From Actinocrispum wychmicini (GTDB lineage Bacteria; Actinomycetota; Actinomycetes; Mycobacteriales; Pseudonocardiaceae), in assembly GCF_004345645.1 (NCBI RefSeq), contig NZ_SLWS01000018.1, forward strand, positions 1 through 64,000: a stretch of 64,000 nucleotides of DNA, written 5' to 3'. The notes under the pieces were generated by a model. It was not told where the DNA came from. It saw only the letters and a program-made list of their open reading frames with translations, and did not search any database. The translations under genes were made by a program, and so were the position numbers. Below are positions 17,556 to 26,126 of the stretch, in pieces (position 1 is the first letter of the stretch; each line of letters starts with the position of its first letter).

Positions 17556-18230
17556 TCACGTCACGCGACCGGCACCTGGCCTTCCGCGCAGGACGAGGGC
17601 GACAGCTCCGATGGCCAGCAGGAGCGCCACACCGGCGACTCCCACCGCCCACCAGACCAGCGGTGTCGTCGCACTGGGCGTCGGTACCGCCGCGGCGGCC
17701 CTGCTGGTCGCCGCGAGCGTCAGTACCGGGGCTGGGTGCTCCGGTTCCTCGGCCGTGGGCAGGTCGATCCAGCGGGACACCTCACCGTTGTCGTACGTCT
17801 GCACTGCCTTGAACACCAGTGTGTCCGTGTCGGGCAGCGGACCGGCGGAGATCCGGAACTCGTCGTACTCACCCGGTTTGATGCCCACCCCGGGGCCTGC
17901 CGTCCACTCGATCTCATTGATCGTCTGCGACGACGCGACCCCGTGACCGGCGTGTTGCGCGACCGGCTGGATCGGCGCGGTCGTGACCGTGTAGGTCCAC
18001 CCGGCATGGGGCAGCACCCTTACGGACTCGACCAGGTGGTCGGCTGGAAAGGCCACCTTGAGTTTGACGGTGCTCGCGGTGGTGCTTTCCGTCGGAACCC
18101 GGAACGCGATCTCCGCGGAGGCACCCTGCACTGCCTCGTCGGAGTGCACGGTGACGTGCGCCGCGGCGGGCGGAGCACCTACCGCGAGCACCGCGACACC
18201 GGTCACCACCAGAAAAGCGATGCGGCGCAT
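17556..18230 (-). CDS. ycnI: YcnI-family copper-associated membrane protein
   Basis: A 224-residue protein of the YcnI (DUF1775) family, an extracytoplasmic copper-binding protein tethered by a C-terminal helix. The signal peptide ends at PPAAAHVTV, leaving a His at or next to the new N-terminus, the copper ligand in this family. The beta-sandwich holds the typical IAFRVPTE, GWTYTV and WTAGPGVGIKPGEYDEF segments. A transmembrane helix (WWAVGVAGVALLLAIGAVALVL) closes the protein. Start ATG at 18230 has AAGGAAGG upstream. It follows the multicopper oxidase gene by 16 bases on the same strand, so the two are likely co-transcribed. Confidence 0.88.
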   Translation of the reverse strand: MRRIAFLVVTGVAVLAVGAPPAAAHVTVHSDEAVQGASAEIAFRVPTESTTASTVKLKVAFPADHLVESVRVLPHAGWTYTVTTAPIQPVAQHAGHGVASSQTINEIEWTAGPGVGIKPGEYDEFRISAGPLPDTDTLVFKAVQTYDNGEVSRWIDLPTAEEPEHPAPVLTLAATSRAAAAVPTPSATTPLVWWAVGVAGVALLLAIGAVALVLRGRPGAGRVT

Positions 18231-18246
18231 GGCGTCTCACCTTCCT

Positions 18247-21200
18247 TTACTGGATCGCGGCCAGTGCCGTCGTTCCGCCCGGGAGCACTCGGAGAACGCC
18301 CCACAGGCCGGCTTCGGTGAACGGCTGCCGGGCGTCGCCGTACAGGTAGTCGCCGCAGTACGGGCCGGCGCCACCGACGAGCTCGACATCCAGGGACTCA
18401 GCCGCGGTCAGCGACTTCGACGTCAACAGCTGGGACCGTTTGTCCGTCGTGCCGTTCCACAGGTTCGGGTCCTGCGGGAACATGTGCCCGCTGACGGTGA
18501 ACGTGTGGAACTGGTCGGACGCGCCGATCCCGACCCGGAACACCACCGGGTCGCCCGCGAACGTCTCGAGCACGGGAGTGGCCGGCTCGCCGTACTTCGC
18601 TGAGCTGAACGCCTTGCCGTAGTCCGGGGACGTCCCGGACAGCCTGGTGGTCAGCGGTGCGCTGGTGTAGTTGATCTGGTTGTACCCGAGCGTCGCCACG
18701 GGTGGGTCACCGGGGAACTGGCTGTTCACCCCGGTACCCGCGACCACGTCCTGGTACGGGAAGATGCTCCGGGCGTACTGCTGGTCGGTCGTGCCCATGG
18801 TGAGCGCGAACTCCCGGAAGTTGCCCGACGACGCGCGGATGATCGCCTGGGTGGACGTGTTGGTCGCGGTCAACGGCCTACCGTCGAGGCTGTTGAACCA
18901 ACTCGACCCGTTCGGCTCGACGACCACCAGGCCGTAGGCGCCATGGCGCATCGACGCCATGCTGCCCAGGTTCTGGAAGATCGCCGTGCCCAGGTTCTTG
19001 TCCGCGGTGAAGCGATACTGGATCGTCTGCCCGGCGGCCACCGTGGTGTCCGGGTTGAGGCCGACCGCACCGCCGCCTTGGGTCTGCGGGTTGTAAGGCA
19101 GCTTCCCGAGGTCGAACCCGGCTCTGGCACCGCCGTACTTCGACCCCGCCGCGATCTGGTTGCGGACCGTGACGCGCAGACAGTCGCCCTGGTTCGCCCG
19201 CAGTACCAACGGTTCCACGGCCTTGGCGCCGGACTTGATGGCGGACACGTCCGATGTGAGGGCGTAGACGATGCCGTCCTGGTCCGCGTTCGGAGCCGTG
19301 GGCAGCGCCTTGTTGAACACCGTCACGTCGTAGTCACGCGTCGGTGCGTTCACCGCGCAGGGACTGCCCGAATTGGACACCACGCCGGCCTGGCTGGCCG
19401 GTGGCGGGGTGCCGGAGTTCGGTCGGACGATCGGGAATCCCGTGCCGCTGGCCGGGGACGTGCGGTCGGGCAACGGCTTCAGGTCCGACTGCAGCCTGTC
19501 GTGCACCCGGAAGATGCCCCACGCCCCGGACTCGAAGGCGAAGTTGCGGGTGCTGTAGTACAGGTAGTCGCCGGGGAAGTGGCCCGGTCCGCCCGCGCCG
19601 CCGTCCAGAACGTAGTCGAACCGTTCGGAGATGCCGGTGGTGCTGGCGTCCATCAGCTCGGCGTCCGCGTTGAACCGTTCCTTGGCGAACCTGTGCCCTT
19701 GGAGGCGCAGGCCCTCGACGCGGTCGTTGACACCGATCGTCCGGATCACAACGGGGTCACCGGCGTACGCGCGCAACAACGGCGTGCCCGGATCACCGTA
19801 CTTGGCCGACGAGAACACGTACGGGTCCACTGTGGTCACAGTGGCCGCGGCCGTGTTGTTGCCGTTCGGGTCCTGTGCGCTGCTTGTCGCGTTGCGACAC
19901 AGGGTTCCGTTGAACTCCTGTCTCTGGTCGGTGGCCGAACTTCGTTCGCCGAGCGGTGCCGCTCTGAGGTTGATCGCGCCCTCTTCGCACTCCTGGCCGG
20001 CGTTGCGGTCCAGACGCCCGAGAGCCGGGTTGGCCAGCTCGGGCCGCCCTCGTCGACCGTTCCCGAGGAACACCATGTACTCGCGGAAGTCGCTGCTGAC
20101 ATTGGCGCCCACCGGCGAGGTGGTGTAGATGTCGGCCATCGTTCCACTTTGGATGAGCGCGCCGGTCTTCGGGTCGTGGTACGTCGACCCCTTCGGCTCG
20201 ATGATGTGCGCGGCGAACAGGCCGTGACCCCAGGACTGGATGCCCTGGACGTGGTCGTGCCAGAACACCGTGCCACTGTCCACATCGGAGTACCAGCGGT
20301 ACTGGACGTACTCGACCGACACCGGCTCGCTGGCGGCGTGCGACTGGCCGAGTGCGCTGTCCAGGGTCAGCGTGGTACCCGAGATCGCGGTGATCTTGCG
20401 GATCTCGATGTTCGCCCGCCCGGCACCCACCGCGACCGAGATGCCCGGACGCAGCCCCGCGGCACTCGACACGGTGATCTTGTTGCCGCTCACCGAACTG
20501 AGCGTGCTCGGCGTGCGCTGGTTGGCGTAGACCGACGTCTCGTAGTTGAACCCGGTGATGACGCCGTCCGAGCCTTGCGGGTCGAACTGCACGAAGTGCG
20601 TGTGCATGTTGACCTTCTGCTGGACGGCCGGGTTCAGCTCGCTGGAGAACGTGATGGCCACACAGTCACCGACGTTCGACCGGATCACCAGCGGGTCGGC
20701 GGCCTTCTGGCCGGACAGCACGGCGTTCTTGTCCTGGTTGAGGACGTAGATCTCGCCGTTCTGGTCGGTCTCCCGCTGGGTTTCCCTGATCGGCGTGCTG
20801 ATCGCGGTGATGTTGTACGTCTTCACCGGCGCGTTCGCCGGGCACAGCCCGTCCGGTCTGGTGGGCGACGCCGTGTTGCCCAGATAGGGCGCGCCGGAGT
20901 GGCCGTTCGGCGCGAACGGTGGCCGGGCACCCAGATGTGGTTGCAGCATCGGGTACGCGGGTCTGCCGTTCAGCGGGTTGAACTTGATCGGATTTCGCTG
21001 CCCCGGCGTCGGCGACGCGTAGTTCACCCATGCCGCGGTGTCGTCCGGTTCGTTCAGGTACAGCGGGGATGCCGCGGTACCTCCCTTGGTCCAGTCCAGC
21101 ACAGTCGCGTCGGTCTTGTCGGCCGGCACGCCCGGTGGCGGGATCTCGCTCTCCACCAGGTCCTCGAGCGCGACCTGGGTGGATGGGTTGGTGAGATTGG

Positions 21201-23160
21201 CCTTGGCCACCACCGTCTTGCCCTCGACGGTCTTGCCGATCAGACCCTGGGAGGTCACGGCGGTCGGCGGGGCGGTCCGGCCCGGAATCACGGCCAGGTC
21301 GCTCTGCCTGGTGTCGAAGACCCGCCAGATGCCCCACATCCCGGCGATGTAGTGATGCGCGATGTGGCAGTGGTACAGGAAGTCCCCTGGAGCCTGCTGG
21401 CAACCGCCCGCGCTGCACTCGTGTTGCAGCGTGTAGGACTCCGACGGGCCGACCGTCTGCGAGTCCAGGTTGATCGACTGCGGGTTGACCGGCGGGTTCT
21501 TCTGCAGGCCGGTCCCGAAGTTGCCGGGAGCCGCGGCCGGGTTCATCGGCCACCGGTCGCCGCCGCCGTGCAGGTGGTGCACGTGCAACTGCTCCCACCC
21601 GGCGTGCACCAACCGTGTCTTGGTCGGCTCACCCAGGTACGACCTGGGAATCGGCGTGGCCGGGTCACCGTTCATGTAGGAGCCGTAGATCAGCGACTCG
21701 CTCGCCGGCAGGGTCGTGTCGTCCGCGCCTTGGGTCTGCACAAGCAGTTCCTGGCGACGGAAGAACGGCTCGCTGCGGTAGTTCAGGGCACGCGAGCCGG
21801 GTCGGTAGCTCTCGGTGTCCGTACCGCAGTTGTTGACGCCGCCTTCGTCCCGCATGGGCAACGGTGAGCCGAGGCCGTCCGGGTCGTCGAAACAGTTCGT
21901 GTCGCCGCCGTCCTCACGGGCCGGTCGCCGCACGGCGAACTGCTCGTCGCCGATCTCGTGGTACATGATCACGAACTCACGGAAGGTCACGCCGCTGCCC
22001 GGCTTGATGATCGCCGAGAAGCTGTTGAACTTCGAGTCGTTCGTCCGGTCCGCGCCGGTTTCGGGGTCCAGCCAGGTGGATCCGGACGGCTCGGCCACCA
22101 GCGTGCCGAACAGGCCGTGCGCGGTCAGCTGGTTGGAGTCGCCGCCACTGTGGAACACGTGCGCGCCCTCGCCCAGCAACGGGTCGAGGTAGTACTGGTA
22201 GGTGTGCGTGCCACCTGGCGGAACCATCACACCTGTCGGGTTGTTGCCGACCGCCTGCCCACCGGCGGCCGGGTCGTAGGTCACGCCTGCCATGTCGACC
22301 GACACGGACGGCACGCCCCCGGGTTGCGTGGAGATGGGAACGTCCCCGAAACCGGGGCCGCCATGCGGGGGGTCGGTCAACTTGTTCGCCAGGTTGACCA
22401 CCACGCACTCACCGAGCCGGCCACGCAGGACGAGCGGCTGGATCGGGTCCTGGCGCAGGCCGCTGGACACCTTGGCACCGCTGCCGTCCGAGCCGGCCGC
22501 GGCGTTGGCCTTCAACGCCGCTTCCTGCGCGCGGATCTCGGCGACCTTGTCCGTCAACGCGTACATGAATCCGAACGGATCGTGGTCGCCGAACCGGTTG
22601 ATCGTGATGTCGAGGTTGATGGCCTGCACGTTGTACGTGCGTTTCGGTGCCGTCGCACAGCCGCCCGTGGCGTCCGTCCCGCCGGTGTCCGCCGCTGCCT
22701 GCGGCAGGGCGTTGACCTGCATCGTGGCCAGCAGCGTGACAGCGACCAGGGTCAGCAGCCGGGCGAACAGGCCACGTGCGGGCTGCCCGGCCGCGGGGAG
22801 GGCGAAACTCATCACCAGCAAGGTCGTGACCAGCACGACCGGCTGCGCGACGAGCACGCTGCTGCCCGTGGGGAAAAGCAACTCGAGGGGAACGAGCAAC
22901 AAGGTCAGTGCCAGCGAGACGATCGCGGCGGTCACCAGTTTCGACGTGACCCCAAGGATCTGTCTGGCACGCGCTGCCAGCCACACCGCTGCGGCGGCGG
23001 CTGGCACCGTCATGATGGCGTCCCTCGCCACTGGGACCAAGTCCGACAGGGCGGTGACGTGCCTGAACAGCGTCACTGTGATGGCCAGCAATACTGTGAG
23101 CACGACACCGCGTTCTAATCCCCATGAGACGCTGGACCGGTCGTTTTCAGACCAGTGCAT
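18247..23160 (-). CDS. Very large six-cupredoxin multicopper oxidase
   Basis: A 1637-residue membrane-anchored multicopper oxidase. The first about 165 residues hold four to five hydrophobic helices. Three homologous units then start at KRTYNVQAINLD (about 173), KTYNITAIS (about 778) and RDYDVTVFN (about 1273), each of two cupredoxin domains, giving a ceruloplasmin/MnxG-like six-domain plan. Copper ligands are plentiful in units 1-2 (HVHHLHGGGDRW about 532, HCHIAHH about 600, MHTHF about 853, FWHDH about 967), while unit 3 keeps the fold but few His ligands. Likely substrates are Cu(I), Fe(II) or Mn(II), inferred from family. The start is ATG at 23160 with AAAGGAG upstream; an in-frame extension upstream lacks a ribosome site. 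It lies between a Met-rich copper-type protein and ycnI. Confidence 0.85.
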   Translation of the reverse strand: MHWSENDRSSVSWGLERGVVLTVLLAITVTLFRHVTALSDLVPVARDAIMTVPAAAAAVWLAARARQILGVTSKLVTAAIVSLALTLLLVPLELLFPTGSSVLVAQPVVLVTTLLVMSFALPAAGQPARGLFARLLTLVAVTLLATMQVNALPQAAADTGGTDATGGCATAPKRTYNVQAINLDITINRFGDHDPFGFMYALTDKVAEIRAQEAALKANAAAGSDGSGAKVSSGLRQDPIQPLVLRGRLGECVVVNLANKLTDPPHGGPGFGDVPISTQPGGVPSVSVDMAGVTYDPAAGGQAVGNNPTGVMVPPGGTHTYQYYLDPLLGEGAHVFHSGGDSNQLTAHGLFGTLVAEPSGSTWLDPETGADRTNDSKFNSFSAIIKPGSGVTFREFVIMYHEIGDEQFAVRRPAREDGGDTNCFDDPDGLGSPLPMRDEGGVNNCGTDTESYRPGSRALNYRSEPFFRRQELLVQTQGADDTTLPASESLIYGSYMNGDPATPIPRSYLGEPTKTRLVHAGWEQLHVHHLHGGGDRWPMNPAAAPGNFGTGLQKNPPVNPQSINLDSQTVGPSESYTLQHECSAGGCQQAPGDFLYHCHIAHHYIAGMWGIWRVFDTRQSDLAVIPGRTAPPTAVTSQGLIGKTVEGKTVVAKANLTNPSTQVALEDLVESEIPPPGVPADKTDATVLDWTKGGTAASPLYLNEPDDTAAWVNYASPTPGQRNPIKFNPLNGRPAYPMLQPHLGARPPFAPNGHSGAPYLGNTASPTRPDGLCPANAPVKTYNITAISTPIRETQRETDQNGEIYVLNQDKNAVLSGQKAADPLVIRSNVGDCVAITFSSELNPAVQQKVNMHTHFVQFDPQGSDGVITGFNYETSVYANQRTPSTLSSVSGNKITVSSAAGLRPGISVAVGAGRANIEIRKITAISGTTLTLDSALGQSHAASEPVSVEYVQYRWYSDVDSGTVFWHDHVQGIQSWGHGLFAAHIIEPKGSTYHDPKTGALIQSGTMADIYTTSPVGANVSSDFREYMVFLGNGRRGRPELANPALGRLDRNAGQECEEGAINLRAAPLGERSSATDQRQEFNGTLCRNATSSAQDPNGNNTAAATVTTVDPYVFSSAKYGDPGTPLLRAYAGDPVVIRTIGVNDRVEGLRLQGHRFAKERFNADAELMDASTTGISERFDYVLDGGAGGPGHFPGDYLYYSTRNFAFESGAWGIFRVHDRLQSDLKPLPDRTSPASGTGFPIVRPNSGTPPPASQAGVVSNSGSPCAVNAPTRDYDVTVFNKALPTAPNADQDGIVYALTSDVSAIKSGAKAVEPLVLRANQGDCLRVTVRNQIAAGSKYGGARAGFDLGKLPYNPQTQGGGAVGLNPDTTVAAGQTIQYRFTADKNLGTAIFQNLGSMASMRHGAYGLVVVEPNGSSWFNSLDGRPLTATNTSTQAIIRASSGNFREFALTMGTTDQQYARSIFPYQDVVAGTGVNSQFPGDPPVATLGYNQINYTSAPLTTRLSGTSPDYGKAFSSAKYGEPATPVLETFAGDPVVFRVGIGASDQFHTFTVSGHMFPQDPNLWNGTTDKRSQLLTSKSLTAAESLDVELVGGAGPYCGDYLYGDARQPFTEAGLWGVLRVLPGGTTALAAIQ

Positions 23161-23174
23161 GACGTCTGCTCCTT

Positions 23175-23711
23175 TCAGCCGTGGTTCGAATGCGGGGGTG
23201 CCACGCCTATCGCAAGACGAGCCGTCATGCCTTCGTGAGTCCATTCGAGCCACGATGGTGAATGGGGCGGAAGGTCGAAATAGAGCACACCGCTCACCGC
23301 ACTGCCTGGCGCGAGCCTGGGGAGCTCGCCGAACGTGTCGGAATGAGGAGCGAGCGGCGGATCGCTCGACTCGGTTCGCAACTGGAATTCCTTGCCCGGC
23401 CTGAGCGGGCGGGTGTCACTCGTCGTGTTGACCACCGTGACGAGCACTTCGAGACGCTGCTCGCCGGCAGCAGGCATACCGGGCATCATCGCCGGCGGCA
23501 TCTGGTAACCCGGTGCCGTGCTTGACATGTCGTGATCCATCATGACCCAGTCGGCCGAGCCGACCGACGCGGTGAGGCCACTCAGGGTAGCCGAGACACG
23601 GGTCTCGGCCGCCGGTTTGTCAATTGTGCCGGTGAAGTACGAGCGCACGCCGAAGAAGGCGACCGCGCTGGCCACCAAAAGCACAACTGTGATACCGACT
23701 TTTCGCAACAT
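23175..23711 (-). CDS. Membrane-anchored Met/His-rich putative copper protein
   Basis: A 178-residue protein with an N-terminal signal anchor (KVGITVVLLVASAVAFFGV) and a beta-sandwich body. The stretch MMDHDMSSTAPGYQMPPAMM, continuing to PGMPA, is rich in Met and His and would suit periplasmic-side Cu(I) binding. The C-terminal half (LEVLVTVVNTTSDTRPL...ELPRLAPGSAVSGVLYFDLP) resembles DUF4352-like or DUF461-like extracellular domains. ATG 23711 is preferred because it begins directly at the membrane segment and sits behind a TATAAT box; a longer frame begins at 23759. It ends 15 bases before the multicopper oxidase start, suggesting an operon of anchor protein, oxidase and YcnI. Confidence 0.6.
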   Translation of the reverse strand: MLRKVGITVVLLVASAVAFFGVRSYFTGTIDKPAAETRVSATLSGLTASVGSADWVMMDHDMSSTAPGYQMPPAMMPGMPAAGEQRLEVLVTVVNTTSDTRPLRPGKEFQLRTESSDPPLAPHSDTFGELPRLAPGSAVSGVLYFDLPPHSPSWLEWTHEGMTARLAIGVAPPHSNHG

Positions 23712-23730
23712 GCAGGGTGGTCTTTCAGGT

Positions 23731-23736
23731 ATTATA
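23731..23736 (-). promoter_or_regulatory. Candidate -10 box of the copper operon
   Basis: On the minus strand the hexamer TATAAT (exact consensus) lies 20 bases ahead of the Met-rich protein's ATG, with GTGAAA 17 bases further upstream as a possible -35. This implies a short leader and a primary-sigma-type promoter firing left through the multicopper oxidase. Confidence 0.45.
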
Positions 23737-23787
23737 TCGACGGAATGAAAGTTTTTCACGGCTCGTTGGTTTCACGGAATGGCCGGA

Positions 23788-23804
23788 ACCCCCTAGGAGG
23801 GGTA
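23788..23804. promoter_or_regulatory. CsoR-like G-tract palindrome
   Basis: ACCCCCTAGGAGGGGTA is a pseudo-palindrome of the ACCCC-N6-GGGGT form used by CsoR-type copper-sensing repressors in actinobacteria. It lies in the gap between the copper operon (left) and the MFS gene (right), where it could control both. No csoR gene is in the window. A second motif, CCCCTAAGTAGGG, follows at 23808-23820. Confidence 0.45.
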
Positions 23805-23824
23805 ACTCCCCTAAGTAGGGCCAT

Positions 23825-24964
23825 ATGGACCTTTATCTCACGGCGTTCGCGCGCGCGATATCGACGCTGGGCAACGAGATCGCCCTGGTAGCGCTGATGT
23901 TGCGGTTGCACGACCACGGCGGCTGGGCGGTGGCGGCCCTGCTCGCCGCCGGCACCATGCCCATGGTGCTGCTCGCCCCACTCATCGGAACACTGGTGGA
24001 CCGCTACGACAGCCGGACACTGATCGTGACAAGCAGTGTCGGTCAGGCAGTCACATGCGCGACCCTGGCCTTCGCGTCCCACCCAGCCACAGTCCTGGCC
24101 CTGGTGACGGTGAACGCGATCGGCTCAGCCATCACCGGCCCCACCTTCGGCGCCCTGATCCGGCACATGTCGGACAAAGTAGCCCGAGCCAACAGCCTGC
24201 AACAAAGCGCGAACACAGCAGCCGTCCTGTCCGGCCCAGCCCTCGGCGGCCTACTGGCGGGTGTGGACACCCAACTGCCGTTGCTTGTGGACGCGGCGAC
24301 CTTCCTCGCCCTGGCCCTGACCGGCCTGACCATCAAAGCCCGCCGCCGCCCCCACCCCCAAAACCACTCAAGGGACAGCGTCTCAATCCTGTTCACCGAC
24401 CGCCCCCTAGCCGCCAGCACGGGCCTGCAACTGCTGCTGATACTCGTCGGCGAAACCGTGAACGTGGCCGAAGTCTTCCTGGTCCGTGACACCTTCCAAG
24501 CCTCGGCAACGGCCTACGGCCTACTCTCCACAACCTTCGTGGCAGGAAGCCTCCTCGGCATGCTCCTCGCCGCCAAACTGGACACAACCAGCAGAATCCT
24601 GAGAACCCTCCCCCTGGCCTCGGTAGCCATGACAACGGCCATCGCGGCAGCAGGCCTGAGCCCCTCACTGGCGGGAGTCTTCGCCCTGTTCGTCCTCGCC
24701 GGAGCCGCAGCGGGAGTCATGGGCGTGACAGCCGCCACCCTGGTCATCCTCAGAACCCCAGACCACCTGATGGGCCGAGTACAGGCAATGCTGAACGGAA
24801 TGACGAGAACAGCGGGCATAGCATCCCTGGGCCTAGGAGCACTTCTCACCGGCCTCTTCACCCCCAGCACAGTCTTCGTCCTAGCCGGCACAGCAGGCCT
24901 GGTAGCAACAGCAGCGACCATCCCCCTCTTCAAAACAGCCCGAGCCCACACCGAAACCGGTTGA
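23825..24964 (+). CDS. MFS transporter
   Basis: A 379-residue major facilitator with about 10-12 hydrophobic segments, of the group with LxxxxxxGNEIALVALMLRL at the first helix and TLVDRYDSRTLIV (loop 2-3 signature) near residue 60. These are mostly proton-driven exporters; the substrate is unknown. The shared intergenic region with the copper operon hints at a link to metal stress, but this is inference. Codon use toward the 3' end is richer in A-ending codons (GCA, ACA, CTA) than in neighbouring genes, which may reflect a different origin. Start ATG at 23825. Confidence 0.8.
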   Translation: MDLYLTAFARAISTLGNEIALVALMLRLHDHGGWAVAALLAAGTMPMVLLAPLIGTLVDRYDSRTLIVTSSVGQAVTCATLAFASHPATVLALVTVNAIGSAITGPTFGALIRHMSDKVARANSLQQSANTAAVLSGPALGGLLAGVDTQLPLLVDAATFLALALTGLTIKARRRPHPQNHSRDSVSILFTDRPLAASTGLQLLLILVGETVNVAEVFLVRDTFQASATAYGLLSTTFVAGSLLGMLLAAKLDTTSRILRTLPLASVAMTTAIAAAGLSPSLAGVFALFVLAGAAAGVMGVTAATLVILRTPDHLMGRVQAMLNGMTRTAGIASLGLGALLTGLFTPSTVFVLAGTAGLVATAATIPLFKTARAHTETG

Positions 24965-25002
24965 TGAGCGGGAAGCGCGCAGCGCACTATAGGGCCGGCA
25001 AA

Positions 25003-25133
25003 GTGTTCCCTCCCGTATGACAGCCAGCCAAATCACGGGTGTCAAGGGACCTGAAATCAGGGGCCAGCCCCGAGATCAACACGATCCCTTGACGCCCGTG
25101 ATTTCCTTTGGCAGGTCATGCGGGAGGGAACAC
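25003..25133. repeat. Long imperfect intergenic palindrome
   Basis: Arms of 47 and 49 bases (25003-25049 and 25085-25133) are reverse complements apart from an eight-to-ten base block and two transitions. The outer ends read GTGTTCCCTCCCG and the inner ends GTCAAGGGA. The 35-base centre contains further small palindromes (CCTGAAATCAGG, GGGGCCAGCCCC). The element lies between the 3' ends of the MFS and methyltransferase genes and could be a terminator, a REP-like sequence or a MITE remnant. Confidence 0.85.
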
Positions 25134-25234
25134 GCCCCAACCACCAACAAAACCCAACCCGGGCCCCCTCTTGGTGATCTGCCGCCCGGCGAGGGCAAAC
25201 AGCGCGAAGCAGGAAGCAAACCCAGCGCGAAGAA

Positions 25235-25354
25235 CCCATCCGGCAGCGCGAACCAGCCCCTCCAACGGAAAGCACCCATCCCGCAGCGCGAACCATCCCC
25301 TCCAGCGGAAAGCACCCATCCCGCAGCGCGAACCATCCCCTCCAGCGGAAAGCA
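25235..25354. repeat. 40-bp tandem repeat, three copies
   Basis: Copies start at 25235, 25275 and 25315; the last two are identical and the first differs at three positions. The unit includes CAGCGCGAACCA and CCAGCGGAAAGCA. Located 28 bases beyond the stop of the last gene in the glycosyltransferase operon. No coding role is seen; the translated frames are low complexity. Confidence 0.9.
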
Positions 25355-25381
25355 CCCAAGGCAACCAGGCGAAAGCCCAAG

Positions 25382-26125
25382 TCAAGTCCGCCGGGCCCAC
25401 ACCAACCGGCTCCATTCCCGAGCCGGCCCTGGTTGTCCACCTCCCACCGGAGCGGAGTCGATCATCTCGAACCCGGCCAACTCCAGAATCAAGTCCAGTT
25501 CCCGAGGCAGGAAGAACCGCAGTGAGTGGGTCTCCGCATCCTCCTCCACCAACCGGTCCCCCGAGATGAGCCACAACTTCACGCCCATCTCATAGATCTG
25601 CTCCTCTGTGTGCACACGCCCCGTTGTCGCCCGCAGCAGGGTCTGCGGCCCGTCGGTCATAGCGGTGAACCCACCCATGGGCCCGTTCGACAGCACCGCG
25701 CTGCCGTCCAATATGTCCACCACGAGCAGTCCGCCCGGCCGCAGGTGTCTGCGCGCGGTTCCCAAGGCGCCCAACAGTTCTCCCGTGGTTCCCAGGTAGC
25801 CGAGGACCGAGAACATCATGATGACCGCGTCGAACTCGCGGTTCAGCCGGACGTCCATCAGGTCGGCCTGCACCACCGACGGGATCCGGTCGCGGGCCAG
25901 CGCCACCATGGCCGGGGAACGGTCCACTCCGGTCACCGCGTAGCCGAGGGTGGCCAGCAGGGCCAGGTGTCGGGCGGTGCCGCAGCCCAGGTCGAGGACC
26001 GAGGCGACCGGGCCGTACTGGCTGAAGACCTCGTCCAGTTGGTCCACTTCGGACTGGTAGTCTTTTCGCGCGTGCCAGCGGTCGTACCATCTGGCGTGCA
26101 GTGAGCCGAAGATCTCCGTCTGCAT
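25382..26125 (-). CDS. SAM-dependent methyltransferase (DesVI/TylM1-like)
   Basis: A 247-residue class I methyltransferase with SAM motif I VLDLGCGTARH, motif II FDAVIMMFSVLGY and post-motif LRPGGLLVVDIL. The N-terminal YDRWHARKDYQSEVDQ resembles the YDxxHxGKxY segment of amino-sugar N,N-dimethyltransferases such as DesVI and TylM1, so a sugar amine is a likely acceptor. It is about 45% alike (by eye) to the methyltransferase just upstream, implying tandem duplication. Start ATG at 26125, one base after the previous stop. It is the last gene of the operon. Confidence 0.8.
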   Translation of the reverse strand: MQTEIFGSLHARWYDRWHARKDYQSEVDQLDEVFSQYGPVASVLDLGCGTARHLALLATLGYAVTGVDRSPAMVALARDRIPSVVQADLMDVRLNREFDAVIMMFSVLGYLGTTGELLGALGTARRHLRPGGLLVVDILDGSAVLSNGPMGGFTAMTDGPQTLLRATTGRVHTEEQIYEMGVKLWLISGDRLVEEDAETHSLRFFLPRELDLILELAGFEMIDSAPVGGGQPGPAREWSRLVWARRT

Positions 26126-26126
26126 C

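Noticed and set aside
18943..21867. A 974-codon plus-strand open frame opposite the multicopper oxidase
   Set aside because: Composition is Arg/Val/Gly/Asp-rich without motifs, as expected from the complement of GC-biased codons.
25235..25354. CRISPR array in the 40-bp repeats
   Set aside because: Copies are directly adjacent with no spacers and there are no cas genes.
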